Origin: Streptomyces sp. WM6378
GTDB taxonomy: Bacteria; Actinomycetota; Actinomycetes; Streptomycetales; Streptomycetaceae
Length of the DNA stretch: 64,000 bases
Reading direction: 5' to 3'
NCBI RefSeq assembly: GCF_001279695.1
Contig: NZ_LGDD01000268.1
Location: forward strand, 1 to 64,000
The notes under the pieces are model-generated. The model did no database searches and was not told where the DNA came from. It saw only the letters and a list, made by a program, of their open reading frames with translations. This document shows, piece after piece, positions 44,458 through 54,518 of the stretch; position 1 is the stretch's first letter; every line of letters starts with the position of its first letter. The translations under genes and the position numbers were made by a program.

Positions 44458-45132
44458 ATGTCGGCCAGCACCACGACCACCACCGTCCTGACCGCCCGCG
44501 CCTTCCTCCTGGACATGGACGGCACGATCGTGAACTCCGACGCAGTCGTCGAGCGCTGCTGGCGCCGCTGGGCCGAGCGCAACGGCCTCGACCCGGAGGC
44601 GGCGCTCAAGGTCGTCCACGGCCGCCAGGGCTACGCCACGATGGCCGTGCTGCTCCCGGACCGGCCGGTGGAGCAGAACCACGCCGACAACAAGGTGATG
44701 CTGGCCGAGGAGACCGCGGACACCGACGGTGTCGTGCCGGTTGCCGGGGCGCCCGCCTTCATGGCCGCCCTCGCCGGCCTGCCGCACGCCCTGGTGACCT
44801 CGGCCGACGCCGCGCTCGCCCGGGCCCGCATGACGGCCGCGGACCTGCCGATGCCCGAGGTGCGGGTCACCGCCGAGAGCGTGGGCGCGAGCAAGCCGGA
44901 CCCGGAGGGCTTCCTCAAGGGCGCGGCCGAGCTGGGCTTCGCCCCGGCGGACTGCATCGTCTTCGAGGACTCGGAGGCCGGCATCGCGGCGGGCAAGGCC
45001 GCGGGGATGCGCGTCGTCGGCGTCGGCCCGCGCGCCAACGCCCACGAGCCCACCGCGTACGTCCCCGACCTCACGCACCTCACGGTCACCGCCCAGGCGG
45101 ACGGCACCCTCCGCCTGGAGATCAACGGCTGA
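44458..45132 (+). CDS. HAD-superfamily sugar or glycerol phosphatase
   Basis: A 224-aa HAD-IA hydrolase. Motif I is LLDMDGTIVNSDAVVERCW (nucleophile Asp), motif II is LVTSADAAL, motif III is SKPDPEGFLKGA and motif IV is CIVFEDSEAGIAAGKAAGM. This is the pattern of 2-deoxyglucose-6-phosphate and glycerol-3-phosphate phosphatases. I chose the ATG at 44458 with CTGGAG upstream; the frame runs to 44359. A hairpin and a strong terminator flank it. Confidence 0.9.
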   Translation: MSASTTTTTVLTARAFLLDMDGTIVNSDAVVERCWRRWAERNGLDPEAALKVVHGRQGYATMAVLLPDRPVEQNHADNKVMLAEETADTDGVVPVAGAPAFMAALAGLPHALVTSADAALARARMTAADLPMPEVRVTAESVGASKPDPEGFLKGAAELGFAPADCIVFEDSEAGIAAGKAAGMRVVGVGPRANAHEPTAYVPDLTHLTVTAQADGTLRLEING

Positions 45133-45160
45133 CCCACCCGCCTGGCGCAGCCCCATGAAC

Positions 45161-45193
45161 AAACGGCCCCCGTCCTACCACGGGGGCCGTTTT
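45161..45193. terminator. Bidirectional intrinsic terminator
   Basis: A perfect 11-13 bp stem AACGGCCCCCGT/ACGGGGGCCGTT with a 6-base loop, A-rich before and T-rich after. It lies between the convergent HAD and GDT1 genes and can serve both. Confidence 0.92.
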
Positions 45194-45220
45194 CACATCC
45201 GCATGCCTACGAGAGGAACC

Positions 45221-45802
45221 TCAGCCCGCGATCGCCTCGAACAGGCTGAAGCCCGCGAGCGCCAGCATCAGGCAGGCCGCCACCTTGGTGATCAGGCGCA
45301 GCGGCACGCGCTTCATCAGGGCCTTGCCGCCCACGATGCCGAGCCCGGCGACGGCCCACAGGCCGAGCACCGCGCCGAGGCCGACGGAGAGCGGGTTGTC
45401 GTAGCGCGCGGCCAGGTTGGCCGTCATGATCTGGGTCAGATCGCCGAACTCGGCGACCAGGATGAGCATGAAGCCCGCCCCCGACACCTTCCAGAACGAC
45501 TGGTCGGCGGGCGCCTTCACTTCCTCGTCGTCCTCGCCCTTCTTGAAGAGCAGCATCGCCGCGCCCGCGAGGAAGAGCACGCCGACGATCGCCTGGAGCA
45601 GCCGGTGCGGCAGCAGGGTGAGGACGCTGCCCGCCGCGATGGCGAGGACGACGTGGACGGCGAAGGCGGCCGCTACGCCGACGAAGACGTACGAGGCCTT
45701 GTAGCGGGTGCCGAGCATCAGGCCCGCGAGCGCGGTCTTGTCGGGGAGTTCGGCGAGGAAGATCACACCGAAGGTGATCGCCATGATCGTGAAGCTGAGC
45801 AC
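45221..45802 (-). CDS. GDT1/TMEM165-family (UPF0016) cation exporter, probable Mn exporter
   Basis: A 193-aa membrane protein with two copies of the family motif: FLAELPDKTALAGL near the start and LVAEFGDLTQIMT at about 110, the second with Leu in place of the usual Lys. About six helices are visible. Members move Mn or Ca out of the cytoplasm. The GTG at 45802 has GAGG about 10 nt upstream; an ATG at 45784 is also possible. A yybP-ykoY type leader lies just upstream, which fits Mn-dependent expression. Confidence 0.9.
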   Translation of the reverse strand: MLSFTIMAITFGVIFLAELPDKTALAGLMLGTRYKASYVFVGVAAAFAVHVVLAIAAGSVLTLLPHRLLQAIVGVLFLAGAAMLLFKKGEDDEEVKAPADQSFWKVSGAGFMLILVAEFGDLTQIMTANLAARYDNPLSVGLGAVLGLWAVAGLGIVGGKALMKRVPLRLITKVAACLMLALAGFSLFEAIAG

Positions 45803-45889
45803 GGAAGGAGTTCCTCAATCGGTCGGGCACGGCCGCACCGAGAGCAGATCGGACAGAATCCGGGGTCGCTTCGGCACGGCAGCGCCATG

Positions 45890-46022
45890 AATGGTCATGT
45901 CACTGCGGCCGAAGGTCTCGCTGGCGGGTCCCTCGCGGGCACTCGCCTCCGGGCGCCGGCCAAGAACCCCTGAGGGACTCGGCAGTATGTCGACGTTCCG
46001 GCGAAGAGCTACTCCCCTTCTG
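45890..46022 (-). promoter_or_regulatory. yybP-ykoY manganese riboswitch
   Basis: On the minus strand AAGGGGAGTAGCTC (46019 down to 46006) followed by ACGTCGACATACTG, and later GCGAGACCTTCGGCCGCAG (45921 down to 45903), follow the two conserved loops of this motif. The leader stops about 90 nt before the GDT1-family start. The motif binds Mn and turns on exporters of this family. Ends are approximate. Confidence 0.85.
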
Positions 46023-46057
46023 CGCCCTCAAGGGTACGGCATGCCGTACGCACCCCA

Positions 46058-46951
46058 TCAGGGACTTTGGTCCCGTACGTCCCGGTGCACCTTGCCGCGC
46101 GCGACCAGTTCGAGCACGACCGACACCGCGACCGCCTGTACGGCCATGAGTGCGACCAGGACGAAGAGCTGGACCGCGCCCGCCTGCACGGGGGAGGCGC
46201 CGCCCAGCAGCATGCCGACGAACGCGCCCGGGAGGGTGACCAGGCCCACCGTCCTGGTCTGGTCGAGGCCGGGCAGCAGCGCGTCGGAGGCGGCGGGCCG
46301 GGCGATCTCCAGGCGGGCGTCCCGGTCGAGCAGGCCGAGCGCCATGCCCGCCTCCACCTCGCCGCGCCGCGCGGTCAGCTCGTCGAGCGCCCGGCGGCCG
46401 CCGAGCACGGTCGCGGTGAGCGCGCCGCCGATGAGGATGCCGGTGACCGGGATCAGCGCGATGCCCTTGACGGGGACGAGCCCGGTCAGCAGCAGCGCCG
46501 CGACCACCGGGACGACACCGGCCGCGATGGGCGCGGCCGCCCACCACCAGGTGGTGTTGGCGGTCATGCGGCGCCCCGCGGTGCGAACGGCGACGGCGTA
46601 CATCAGGGCCAGGAATCCGAGCAGCAGCGGCACCGAGCCGACCACCCAGTGGATCGCGAGGGCGACCACGGCGAGCTGAACGGCCGCCCGGACCCCGGCG
46701 ATCAGGATCTCGCGGTGCCGCCCCAGGTGCGCGGCCGCGGCGACGCCCGCGGCGACGAGGAGCAGGGCGACGAGGACGACCCCGAGCGTGACATTCACCG
46801 GCAGCAGCACGCGCCAACCGTACGACGGACGCCTCGCCGGGACGTCACCCCTCGCGGGGGCGGTGCGGCCCGGCAGGACGCCGTCGCGCGAACGGACCGT
46901 CAGTTCCCTTTCCTTCCGGTGCCGTCCGGACTCTTGATCTGACGTGCCCAT
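46058..46951 (-). CDS. FetB-like permease (UPF0014 family)
   Basis: An integral membrane protein of 297 aa as read from 46951. About seven helices begin near VNVTLGVVLVALLLVAAGVA (residue 50). Family words are AVRAAVQLAVVALAIHWVVG, LALMYAVAVRTAGRR, and the late LPGAFVGMLLGGASPVQAG. FetB with an ATPase partner exports iron; no ATPase gene adjoins here. The true start is uncertain: the ATG at 46951 and a GTG at 46810 both lack a good ribosome site, and the family usually starts near the first helix. Confidence 0.8.
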   Translation of the reverse strand: MGTSDQESGRHRKERELTVRSRDGVLPGRTAPARGDVPARRPSYGWRVLLPVNVTLGVVLVALLLVAAGVAAAAHLGRHREILIAGVRAAVQLAVVALAIHWVVGSVPLLLGFLALMYAVAVRTAGRRMTANTTWWWAAAPIAAGVVPVVAALLLTGLVPVKGIALIPVTGILIGGALTATVLGGRRALDELTARRGEVEAGMALGLLDRDARLEIARPAASDALLPGLDQTRTVGLVTLPGAFVGMLLGGASPVQAGAVQLFVLVALMAVQAVAVSVVLELVARGKVHRDVRDQSP

Positions 46952-47061
46952 GTCGCCACGCTGTTACCTGGCGCCCACCCGAAGGAAACCTGGCGCCGTC
47001 ACGCTGGCCGGGCCGCCCATCCCGTTGCCGGTCAAGTTCCCCCCACTTCAAGGGAGTTCGC

Positions 47062-47730
47062 ATGTCAGCCGCCACAGGAAACCGTACGCCCCGCGTCTAC
47101 GCGCGTCGCACGGCCGTCCTCGCTGCCGCTGCCGCGCTCGCCGCGGGCGCCGCCCTCATCACCGCCCCGGCCGCCGTGGCCTCGCCGCCCACCCCGGTCG
47201 ACGCCGCCACCGCCCGCACCTACCTCGGCCAGCTGACCGTGCGGGCGGAGGGCTCGCTGACCGGCTACAGCCGCGACAAGTTCCCGCACTGGATCACCCA
47301 GTCCGGCACCTGCAACACCCGCGAGGTCGTCCTCAAGCGGGACGGCGTGAACGTCAAGACCGACTCCAGCTGCGCGGCCACCAGCGGCAGTTGGTACTCC
47401 GAGTACGACGGCGCCACCTGGACCGCCGCCTCCGACGTGGACATCGACCACCTCGTGCCGCTCGCCGAGGCCTGGCGCTCGGGCGCCAACAACTGGACCA
47501 CCCCCCAGCGCCAGGGCTTCGCCAACGACCTGACCCGCCCCCAGCTGATCGCGGTCACCGACAACGTCAACCAGGCCAAGGGCGACAAGGACCCGGCCAA
47601 GTGGCTGCCCTCGGTGACCTCCTACCGCTGCACGTACGCCCGGATGTGGGTCGACGTGAAGCACTACCACAACCTCACCGTCGACTCCGCCGAGAAGTCC
47701 GCGCTGCAGGGCATCCTCAACGGCTGCTGA
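47062..47730 (+). CDS. Secreted HNH endonuclease (DUF1524-like)
   Basis: A 222-aa protein with a signal peptide (about 1-40, ending AAVASPPTP). The nuclease core is DVDIDHLVPLAEAWRSGA (metal and catalytic His), then ANDLTRPQLIAVTDNVNQAK and GDKDPAKWLP, as in streptomycete extracellular HNH nucleases. A Cys pair late in the protein may form a disulfide. It should degrade DNA outside the cell. The ATG is at 47062, with AAGGGAG upstream. Confidence 0.9.
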   Translation: MSAATGNRTPRVYARRTAVLAAAAALAAGAALITAPAAVASPPTPVDAATARTYLGQLTVRAEGSLTGYSRDKFPHWITQSGTCNTREVVLKRDGVNVKTDSSCAATSGSWYSEYDGATWTAASDVDIDHLVPLAEAWRSGANNWTTPQRQGFANDLTRPQLIAVTDNVNQAKGDKDPAKWLPSVTSYRCTYARMWVDVKHYHNLTVDSAEKSALQGILNGC

Positions 47731-47832
47731 CAGCCTGACCCCAACTGCCCTGAATTGGGCGGCTGTTGAAACCTGTCGCCCCCCTCCGTCGTTCCGTACC
47801 GTACGAACGACCGGCGACGGAGGGGGCACCAC

Positions 47833-49506
<1,674 letters not shown>

Positions 49507-49588
49507 GAATGTTGAACTTGCAAGCACTACTGAGGGCTGCCTAACCTGTGGACCCCATCGGTCACGTCCCCAACCGAAGGAGCCCCCC

Positions 49589-50047
49589 ATGGCTTCCCCC
49601 ACGCTCGACGCCGAGCGCGCGCGCCCCTACGCGCTCGCCCTGTTCCGCATCGTCATCGGCCTCCTCTTCGCCTGCCACGGCGCCGCGTCCCTGTTCGGCG
49701 TCTTCGGCGGCGCGATGGGCGGCGGCTCGATCCCCGCGGGCACCTGGCCCGGCTGGTACGCCGCGGTGATCCAGCTCGTCGGCGGCGTCCTGGTCCTGAC
49801 CGGCCTGTTCACCCGCCCGGCGGCCCTCGTCTCGTCCGGCTCGATGGCGTACGCCTACTTCAGCGTCCACCAGTCCAACGCGCTGCTCCCGCTGCAGAAC
49901 GGCGGCGAGGCCTCCGCGATGTACTGCTGGGCGTTCCTGCTGCTCGTCTTCACCGGTCCCGGCGCGCTCGCCCTCGACCAGTTCCTCGGCGCCCGCCGCT
50001 CCGCCCGGCCGGCCGCCGACGCCCAGCGCGAGACCGTCACCGCCTGA
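49589..50047 (+). CDS. DoxX-family membrane protein
   Basis: A 152-aa protein with four helices: ALALFRIVIGLLFACHGAAS, WYAAVIQLVGGVLVLTGL, ALVSSGSMAYAYFSVHQS and FLLLVFTGPGALALDQF. This is the DoxX layout. The ATG at 49589 has GAAGGAG upstream. Upstream there is an 11-nt inverted pair ACATTAAGAATGT and the palindromic word CTTGCAAG, perhaps an operator. Function is unknown; DoxX proteins have been linked to redox stress. Confidence 0.88.
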   Translation: MASPTLDAERARPYALALFRIVIGLLFACHGAASLFGVFGGAMGGGSIPAGTWPGWYAAVIQLVGGVLVLTGLFTRPAALVSSGSMAYAYFSVHQSNALLPLQNGGEASAMYCWAFLLLVFTGPGALALDQFLGARRSARPAADAQRETVTA

Positions 50048-50109
50048 GCGGACCGACGGCCACCGCCCGAGCGGGCACCCCTGAGGCTCATGCCCCAACG
50101 CCCGCTCCA

Positions 50110-50142
50110 CTGCCCGGAGTTCAGCCGCCGAACTCCGGGCAG
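50110..50142. terminator. Perfect 13-bp hairpin terminator
   Basis: CTGCCCGGAGTTC (50110-50122) pairs exactly with GAACTCCGGGCAG (50130-50142), 7-base loop. It lies in the 307-bp gap 50048-50354, after the DoxX gene; nothing else is seen in the gap except the start of the DedA leader. Confidence 0.85.
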
Positions 50143-50354
50143 CGGCATGCCGTCACCCGTCGGCTTCCCGGTCGCCGCTCCTGGCGATCATGACTCGCTC
50201 GACTCCCCCTGTGCTGTGCCACCACCCACCCCTGAAAGAAACGCACAGGGGCCCGGGCGTACGCTGTACGGCTGTACCGCTGCCCCTGCCGCTTCCCCGC
50301 GACACCGCGGTATTCCGGGTCCCGGGGAACCGACGAAGCCGCAGAGGAGCGAAC

Positions 50355-50981
50355 GTGCTGGAGAGTGTGGGGGCGCTGACGTCCAGCCCCTGGATCTACG
50401 CCGTGGTCACGCTCTCCGTGCTGCTCGACGTGTTCCTTCCCGTGCTGCCCAGCGGCGTGCTCGTGATCACGGCGGCGACCACGGCGGCCGGGTCCGCCGG
50501 GGCCGGCGCCGCCACTCAGACCGGGCACGCCGATCTGTTCGCCCTCGCCGCGTGCGCCGCGACCGCCTCCGTCCTCGGCGACCTCATCGCATACCGTCTC
50601 GCGCGGCGCGGCGGCGCCCGCCTGGAGCGCGCCATCGCCCGCTCCCGCCGCCTGACCCGGGCGCAGGAACGACTCGGCATCGCACTCAGCCGGGGCGGCG
50701 GCGGCCTCGTCGTCATCGCGCGCTTCGCCCCCGCCGGGCGCTCGGTCGTCTCGCTGAGCGCGGGCGCCGCGCACCGCAAGGTCCGCGAGTTCCTGCCCTG
50801 GTCGGCGCTGGCGGGCGTGGCCTGGGCGACGTACAGCGTGGGGCTCGGCTACTTCGGCGGGCAGTGGCTGGGCGCGACCTGGCTGGGCACGGCGGTGTCG
50901 GTGCTCGCCCTGTTCGCGGCGGGCGGCCTCGCGGCGTACGTCATGAAGCGCCCGGCCCCGGCGGCGGCCTCGGCGTCCTGA
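50355..50981 (+). CDS. DedA-family membrane protein
   Basis: A 208-aa protein with about five helices. LDVFLPVLPSGVLVITAATT is the first re-entrant loop, GDLIAYRLARRGG follows, and IARFAPAGRSVVSLSAGAA is the DedA arginine motif. DedA proteins are proposed to move polyprenyl or phospholipid carriers with a proton gradient. The GTG at 50355 has GAGGAGCGAAC upstream; the longer frame back to 50190 lacks membrane character. Confidence 0.88.
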   Translation: MLESVGALTSSPWIYAVVTLSVLLDVFLPVLPSGVLVITAATTAAGSAGAGAATQTGHADLFALAACAATASVLGDLIAYRLARRGGARLERAIARSRRLTRAQERLGIALSRGGGGLVVIARFAPAGRSVVSLSAGAAHRKVREFLPWSALAGVAWATYSVGLGYFGGQWLGATWLGTAVSVLALFAAGGLAAYVMKRPAPAAASAS

Positions 50982-51033
50982 CGAGGGCGCGCGCCACACC
51001 TTCAGGCACCCCGGTTACGGGCCCTCGGCAGCG

Positions 51034-51264
51034 TTACGCGGGCCTCCTCGCGGCGGCTCCCCGCACCTCAAGCCCGGCGAGGAGCTCACGCGTCGCCTCG
51101 GCTATCTCGTCCACCGCGCGCTCGAACACTTCCCGGTTGTGCGCGGCGGGCACCCGGAAGCCGGACACCTTGCGTACGTACTGGAGGGCGGCGGCCCTGA
51201 TGTCGTCGTCGGTGGCCTCCTCCGGCATGGCCGGCGGCCTGAGCGTCTTGATGCTTCTGCACAT
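51034..51264 (-). CDS. DUF2277 protein
   Basis: A 76-aa protein beginning MCRSIKTLRPP, with EEATDDDIRAAALQYVRKVS and NREVFERAVDEIAEATRELL. This start and Cys are typical of DUF2277. No function is known for the family. It is divergent from the S4 protein gene. Confidence 0.88.
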   Translation of the reverse strand: MCRSIKTLRPPAMPEEATDDDIRAAALQYVRKVSGFRVPAAHNREVFERAVDEIAEATRELLAGLEVRGAAARRPA

Positions 51265-51385
51265 GCCCCCAGTGTGACCGACACCACTGACAACGACCCC
51301 GGGCTCCTGGGAGCCGCCCGCTCCCCCGTGGTCCGCGTCCGAAATGCGCGAGGTTCCGCCAGGGCATCCGTCTAAAGTCGAAGGC

Positions 51386-51805
51386 ATGGCGGAACAGGCG
51401 AACGGCACAGGCACCAGCACCGGCCCCGTACGCGTCGACAGCTGGATCTGGTCGGTCCGGCTCACCAAGACGCGCTCCCAGGCGGGCACGGCCTGCCGGG
51501 CCGGTCACGTCCAGGTCAACGGCGAGCGCGTGAAGGCCGCCCACCAGGTCAAGGTGGGCGACGAGGTGCGGCTGCGCATGGACGGCCGGGAGCGGATCGT
51601 CAAGGTCGTCACGCTGCTGCGCAAGCGCGTCGGCGCCCCGGTCGCGGTCGAGGCGTACATCGACAACAGCCCGCCGCCGCCCGCCCGCGCGGACGTGCTC
51701 GCGGCCGGCGTTCGGGACCGGGGTCTCGGCCGGCCGACCAAGCGCGACCGGCGCGAGATGGAGCGCCTGCGCGGCCTCGCGGAGAGCCGCCGCACGGCGG
51801 GCTGA
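51386..51805 (+). CDS. S4-domain RNA-binding protein (Hsp15-like)
   Basis: A 139-aa protein. The S4 fold is VRVDSWIWSVRLTKTRSQAG, then GHVQVNGERVKAAHQVKVGD and EVRLRMDGRE, close to Hsp15/RluB-type S4 domains that bind structured RNA or ribosomes. The C-terminal tail is basic (RPTKRDRREMERLRG). The ATG at 51386 is chosen over an earlier in-frame ATG at 51344. Role in ribosome rescue is possible. Confidence 0.88.
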   Translation: MAEQANGTGTSTGPVRVDSWIWSVRLTKTRSQAGTACRAGHVQVNGERVKAAHQVKVGDEVRLRMDGRERIVKVVTLLRKRVGAPVAVEAYIDNSPPPPARADVLAAGVRDRGLGRPTKRDRREMERLRGLAESRRTAG

Positions 51806-51926
51806 GGGCACCGGCCGGAGTTCCGCGCCGATTAACTCAGGGGCCAACTTCCCCTGTTGCGGAGTAGCTTGGTGGCTTGAACCGGGGGCCAGGGGAAGCC
51901 CCCGATCCGTCCCTCAAGGACCCACC

Positions 51927-52208
51927 ATGATCCTCTGGATGATCCTTCTCGCTCTGATCCTGTACGGATTCGGCCTCAGCCTCGGCAGCATCATCTTCTG
52001 GGTGGCCGTCGTGGCCGTACTGCTCACCGTCCTGCGCCGCCCGGGCGGCGGCCCGGCCTCCGGCTCGGGCGGCGGAGGCGGAGGCGGCGGGGCCGGCCGC
52101 ATGGACGCCGACTACCGCGCCTACCGCGCCCGCCGGGACCGAATGGACCGCTGGGAGCGCCGATACCGGCGCGAACGCCAGGGCCTGTTCTCCCGCCACC
52201 GCAACTGA
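51927..52208 (+). CDS. Small membrane protein with glycine and arginine-rich tail
   Basis: A 93-aa protein with one or two helices at the N-terminus (MILWMILLALILYGFG and IIFWVAVVAVLLTVL), a Gly run, and a basic tail rich in Arg and Tyr (RAYRARRDRMDRWERRY). Unknown; the tail could bind nucleic acid or acidic lipid. The ATG at 51927 has AGGACCC-type sequence upstream. Confidence 0.7.
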   Translation: MILWMILLALILYGFGLSLGSIIFWVAVVAVLLTVLRRPGGGPASGSGGGGGGGGAGRMDADYRAYRARRDRMDRWERRYRRERQGLFSRHRN

Positions 52209-52232
52209 CCGAGCGGCGCGACGGCTGACTGA

Positions 52233-53324
52233 CTAAAGCCAGCCGTTGCGCCGGAACCCCCGATGAATGACGAAACAGGCCGCCGCCATGAGCCCGAGCG
52301 CCATGAAGTAGCCGTACCGCCAGTGCAGTTCGGGCATGTTCTCGAAGTTCATGCCGTAGATGCCGCACACCATGGTCGGCACGGCGACGATGGCCGCCCA
52401 CGCGGTGATCTTCCGCATGTCCTCGTTCTGGGCCACCGTGACCTGGGCGAGGTGGGCCTGGAGGATGGAGTCGAGCAGCCCGTCGAAGGCGGCGATCTGT
52501 TCGGTGGTACGGAGCAGATGGTCGGCGACGTCGCGGAAGTACGGCCTGACCTCCGGGGCGACCGAAGGCATCGCTTCACCGGCGAGCTTCTGCAGCGGCC
52601 GGTCCAGCGGAGCCACCGCCCGCTTCAGTTCGAGCAGTTCGCGCTTGAGCTGGTAGATCCGGCCCGCGTCGCCGCGTCCGGCGTTCTCGGCGAACACGGC
52701 CGTCTCGACCGCGTCCATGTCGCTCTGCATGGCGTCGACGACGGCGAGGTACTCGTCGACGACGTGGTCGGCGATGGCGTGCAACACCGCGGAGGGCCCC
52801 TTGGCGAGCCGCTCGCGCTCCTGCTCCAGCTCCTCCCGCAGCGGGCCGAGCGAACCGTGCATGCCGTGCCGCACGGTGATGGCGAAGTCGGATCCGGTGA
52901 ACACCATCAGCTCGCCGGTGTCCACCACCTCGCTGCTGGCGGTGAGCTCCTCGTGCTCGACGTACCGGCACGTCTTGAAGACGGAGAACAGGATGTCGTC
53001 GTACGGCACGACCTTGGGGCGCTGGTGCGCGGTCACCGCGTCCTCGACGGCCAGCGGGTGCAGCCCGAACAGCTCGGCGAGCCCGGCGAACTCCTCCTGG
53101 GTCGGCTCGTGCAGCCCGATCCAGACGAAGGCCCCGTCGCCCAGTTTGCGCACCCGGCGCAGCGCCTCGTCGACGGGGCAGTCGTCCTTCTGCCGCACTC
53201 CGTCGACGTACACCGCACAGTTGACGACGGCGCTCCCCAGGGGCGAGCGCGCCGGATGGCTGAGGTCGACGGTCCGCCGGTAGGCGCGGCGCACCGCCCT
53301 CCGCAGATTCCGCATCATCGCCAC
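52233..53324 (-). CDS. CorA-type magnesium transporter
   Basis: A 363-aa protein. The long cytoplasmic part includes QRPKVVPYDDILFSVFKTC and helices to about 280. It ends with two helices and the signature YGMNF (in VCGIYGMNFENMPEL) that marks the CorA pore. It carries Mg, and possibly Co, into the cell. The GTG at 53324 is the start; a conserved start nearer the domain is also possible. Confidence 0.92.
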   Translation of the reverse strand: MAMMRNLRRAVRRAYRRTVDLSHPARSPLGSAVVNCAVYVDGVRQKDDCPVDEALRRVRKLGDGAFVWIGLHEPTQEEFAGLAELFGLHPLAVEDAVTAHQRPKVVPYDDILFSVFKTCRYVEHEELTASSEVVDTGELMVFTGSDFAITVRHGMHGSLGPLREELEQERERLAKGPSAVLHAIADHVVDEYLAVVDAMQSDMDAVETAVFAENAGRGDAGRIYQLKRELLELKRAVAPLDRPLQKLAGEAMPSVAPEVRPYFRDVADHLLRTTEQIAAFDGLLDSILQAHLAQVTVAQNEDMRKITAWAAIVAVPTMVCGIYGMNFENMPELHWRYGYFMALGLMAAACFVIHRGFRRNGWL

Positions 53325-53398
53325 GACCAGCTTCCCTTCCCGTCACCGAACGAGCGGCCAGTGTGCCACCGTCTCCTGTACGCACCACATCGGGAGGC

Positions 53399-53455
53399 GC
53401 CTTGGCCGGGAGACACTTCGCCCGGGAGACGCCTTGGCCGGGAGACACCCCGGCC
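53399..53455. repeat. Short degenerate tandem repeat
   Basis: Units of about 15-17 bp around GGCCGGGAGACAC and CCTTGGCCGGGAGACGC repeat three to four times between the CorA and DUF1990 genes. No gene is seen there. Confidence 0.6.
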
Positions 53456-53507
53456 AGGAGGGGCCCACCTGGCAGGCGCCCTCCTTGGGAGACGAGGCGG
53501 GCCCCGC

Positions 53508-54074
53508 CTACGTTCCCCGGCGGACGCCGGCCGCCACCGACACGAGATAGCGCCGGGTGGCCAGGTCCTGGAGCAGCCGCGTGAGGGGCCCGCCGAGGCG
53601 GGAGTACCAGCGAGCGGGCCGCGAGAAAGCAGTGACTTCGAACCAGACAAGCCCATCGGGCTCGCGCCCCACGACGAACGACTCCTCGCCGCACTCGGGG
53701 TGCCCGGGCAGGGTGCCGTAGGCGAATCCGATGCGTTCGGCGGCGCGTACGGTCCATACGACGCGGCACGGGATGACGAGGCGCGGGAACGGCAGCCCCG
53801 GCAGCCGCAGGACGACGAGCGCGGTCGCGCCGGGCACGGCGGGAGCGGCGGGCCACACCCCGAACCCGGCGCCGCGCTGCGCGCCCCAGGCCAGCACGTG
53901 CGCCCCGGCCCGCTCGAAGGTGTCCTGCCCGTACCCGACGAGGATCCGCCGCCGGAAGGTCCGGTATCCGCCGGGCAGCACGAGGCCTTCCGTCGCGCCG
54001 ACCTCGGCGTAACCGGGCTCCGTAGCGAGGGCACGGCGGTAGGCCCTTCGCAGACTCCGCTTCACGCCGGCCAT
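53508..54074 (-). CDS. DUF1990-family protein
   Basis: A 188-aa protein with SYRLGY-type alternative absent; the visible core is RRRILVGYGQDTFERAGAHV, then the beta-rich LVVLRLPGLPFPRLVIPCRV and GTLPGHPECGEESFVV, fitting DUF1990 (a START-like fold family). The ATG at 54074 has GGTGAGC upstream. Function unknown. Confidence 0.75.
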   Translation of the reverse strand: MAGVKRSLRRAYRRALATEPGYAEVGATEGLVLPGGYRTFRRRILVGYGQDTFERAGAHVLAWGAQRGAGFGVWPAAPAVPGATALVVLRLPGLPFPRLVIPCRVVWTVRAAERIGFAYGTLPGHPECGEESFVVGREPDGLVWFEVTAFSRPARWYSRLGGPLTRLLQDLATRRYLVSVAAGVRRGT

Positions 54075-54518
54075 GTGCTCACCCCGCACCACATTCCATC
54101 CCGAAACCACACGGCACCGCACCCGAACCACCAAGCCCCCGGGACCCCATGAATCCGCCGGACCCCACCCTGCACAGGGGTTACGTTTCAGCCAACCACA
54201 GGCGTAATCTCAGCCATCCGGCGGAGTCCTCCCCGCTCTTGACCCGCCGGAATTCCGGCGCCGAGCGCATCCCCGAGCGCGCTGTGGCCCCGGCCGAGAA
54301 GCCCCGTCCGCACCCCGGCGGGGCTTCCCGCTGAACGCGGCGCGCCCCCATTTTGTCGCTGGACGGAGCGGGTCGCCATGGCCGCCCCCGCCGCCCCCAG
54401 ATTGCGCGCAACCGGCCCCCGGGAGCCTCCGCTTCGCAATCTGCCGCAATCGCTGAGCGGGGCGGGGGTGGTCCGTCGCATCCTGGCTTACCAACCAGCC
54501 CGGATGGAAGGCAGCAAC
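54075..54518. other. 444-bp gap with hairpin and inverted repeat
   Basis: No gene is visible. There is a 9-bp stem GAAGCCCCG/CGGGGCTTC (54298-54327), which looks like a terminator, and a 9-bp inverted pair CAGATTGCG/CGCAATCTG (54398-54443). The pair's right arm overlaps the tandem repeat at 54435. Confidence 0.6.
54435..54454 (+). promoter_or_regulatory. 10-bp tandem direct repeat, copy pair 1
   Basis: CGCAATCTGC and CGCAATCGCT follow one another at exact 10-bp spacing, 64 bp before the DUF6879 gene. The same arrangement occurs at 56130. A regulator binding one helical face twice would fit; the Scr1-type HTH protein at 55257 is the natural candidate. Confidence 0.6.
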
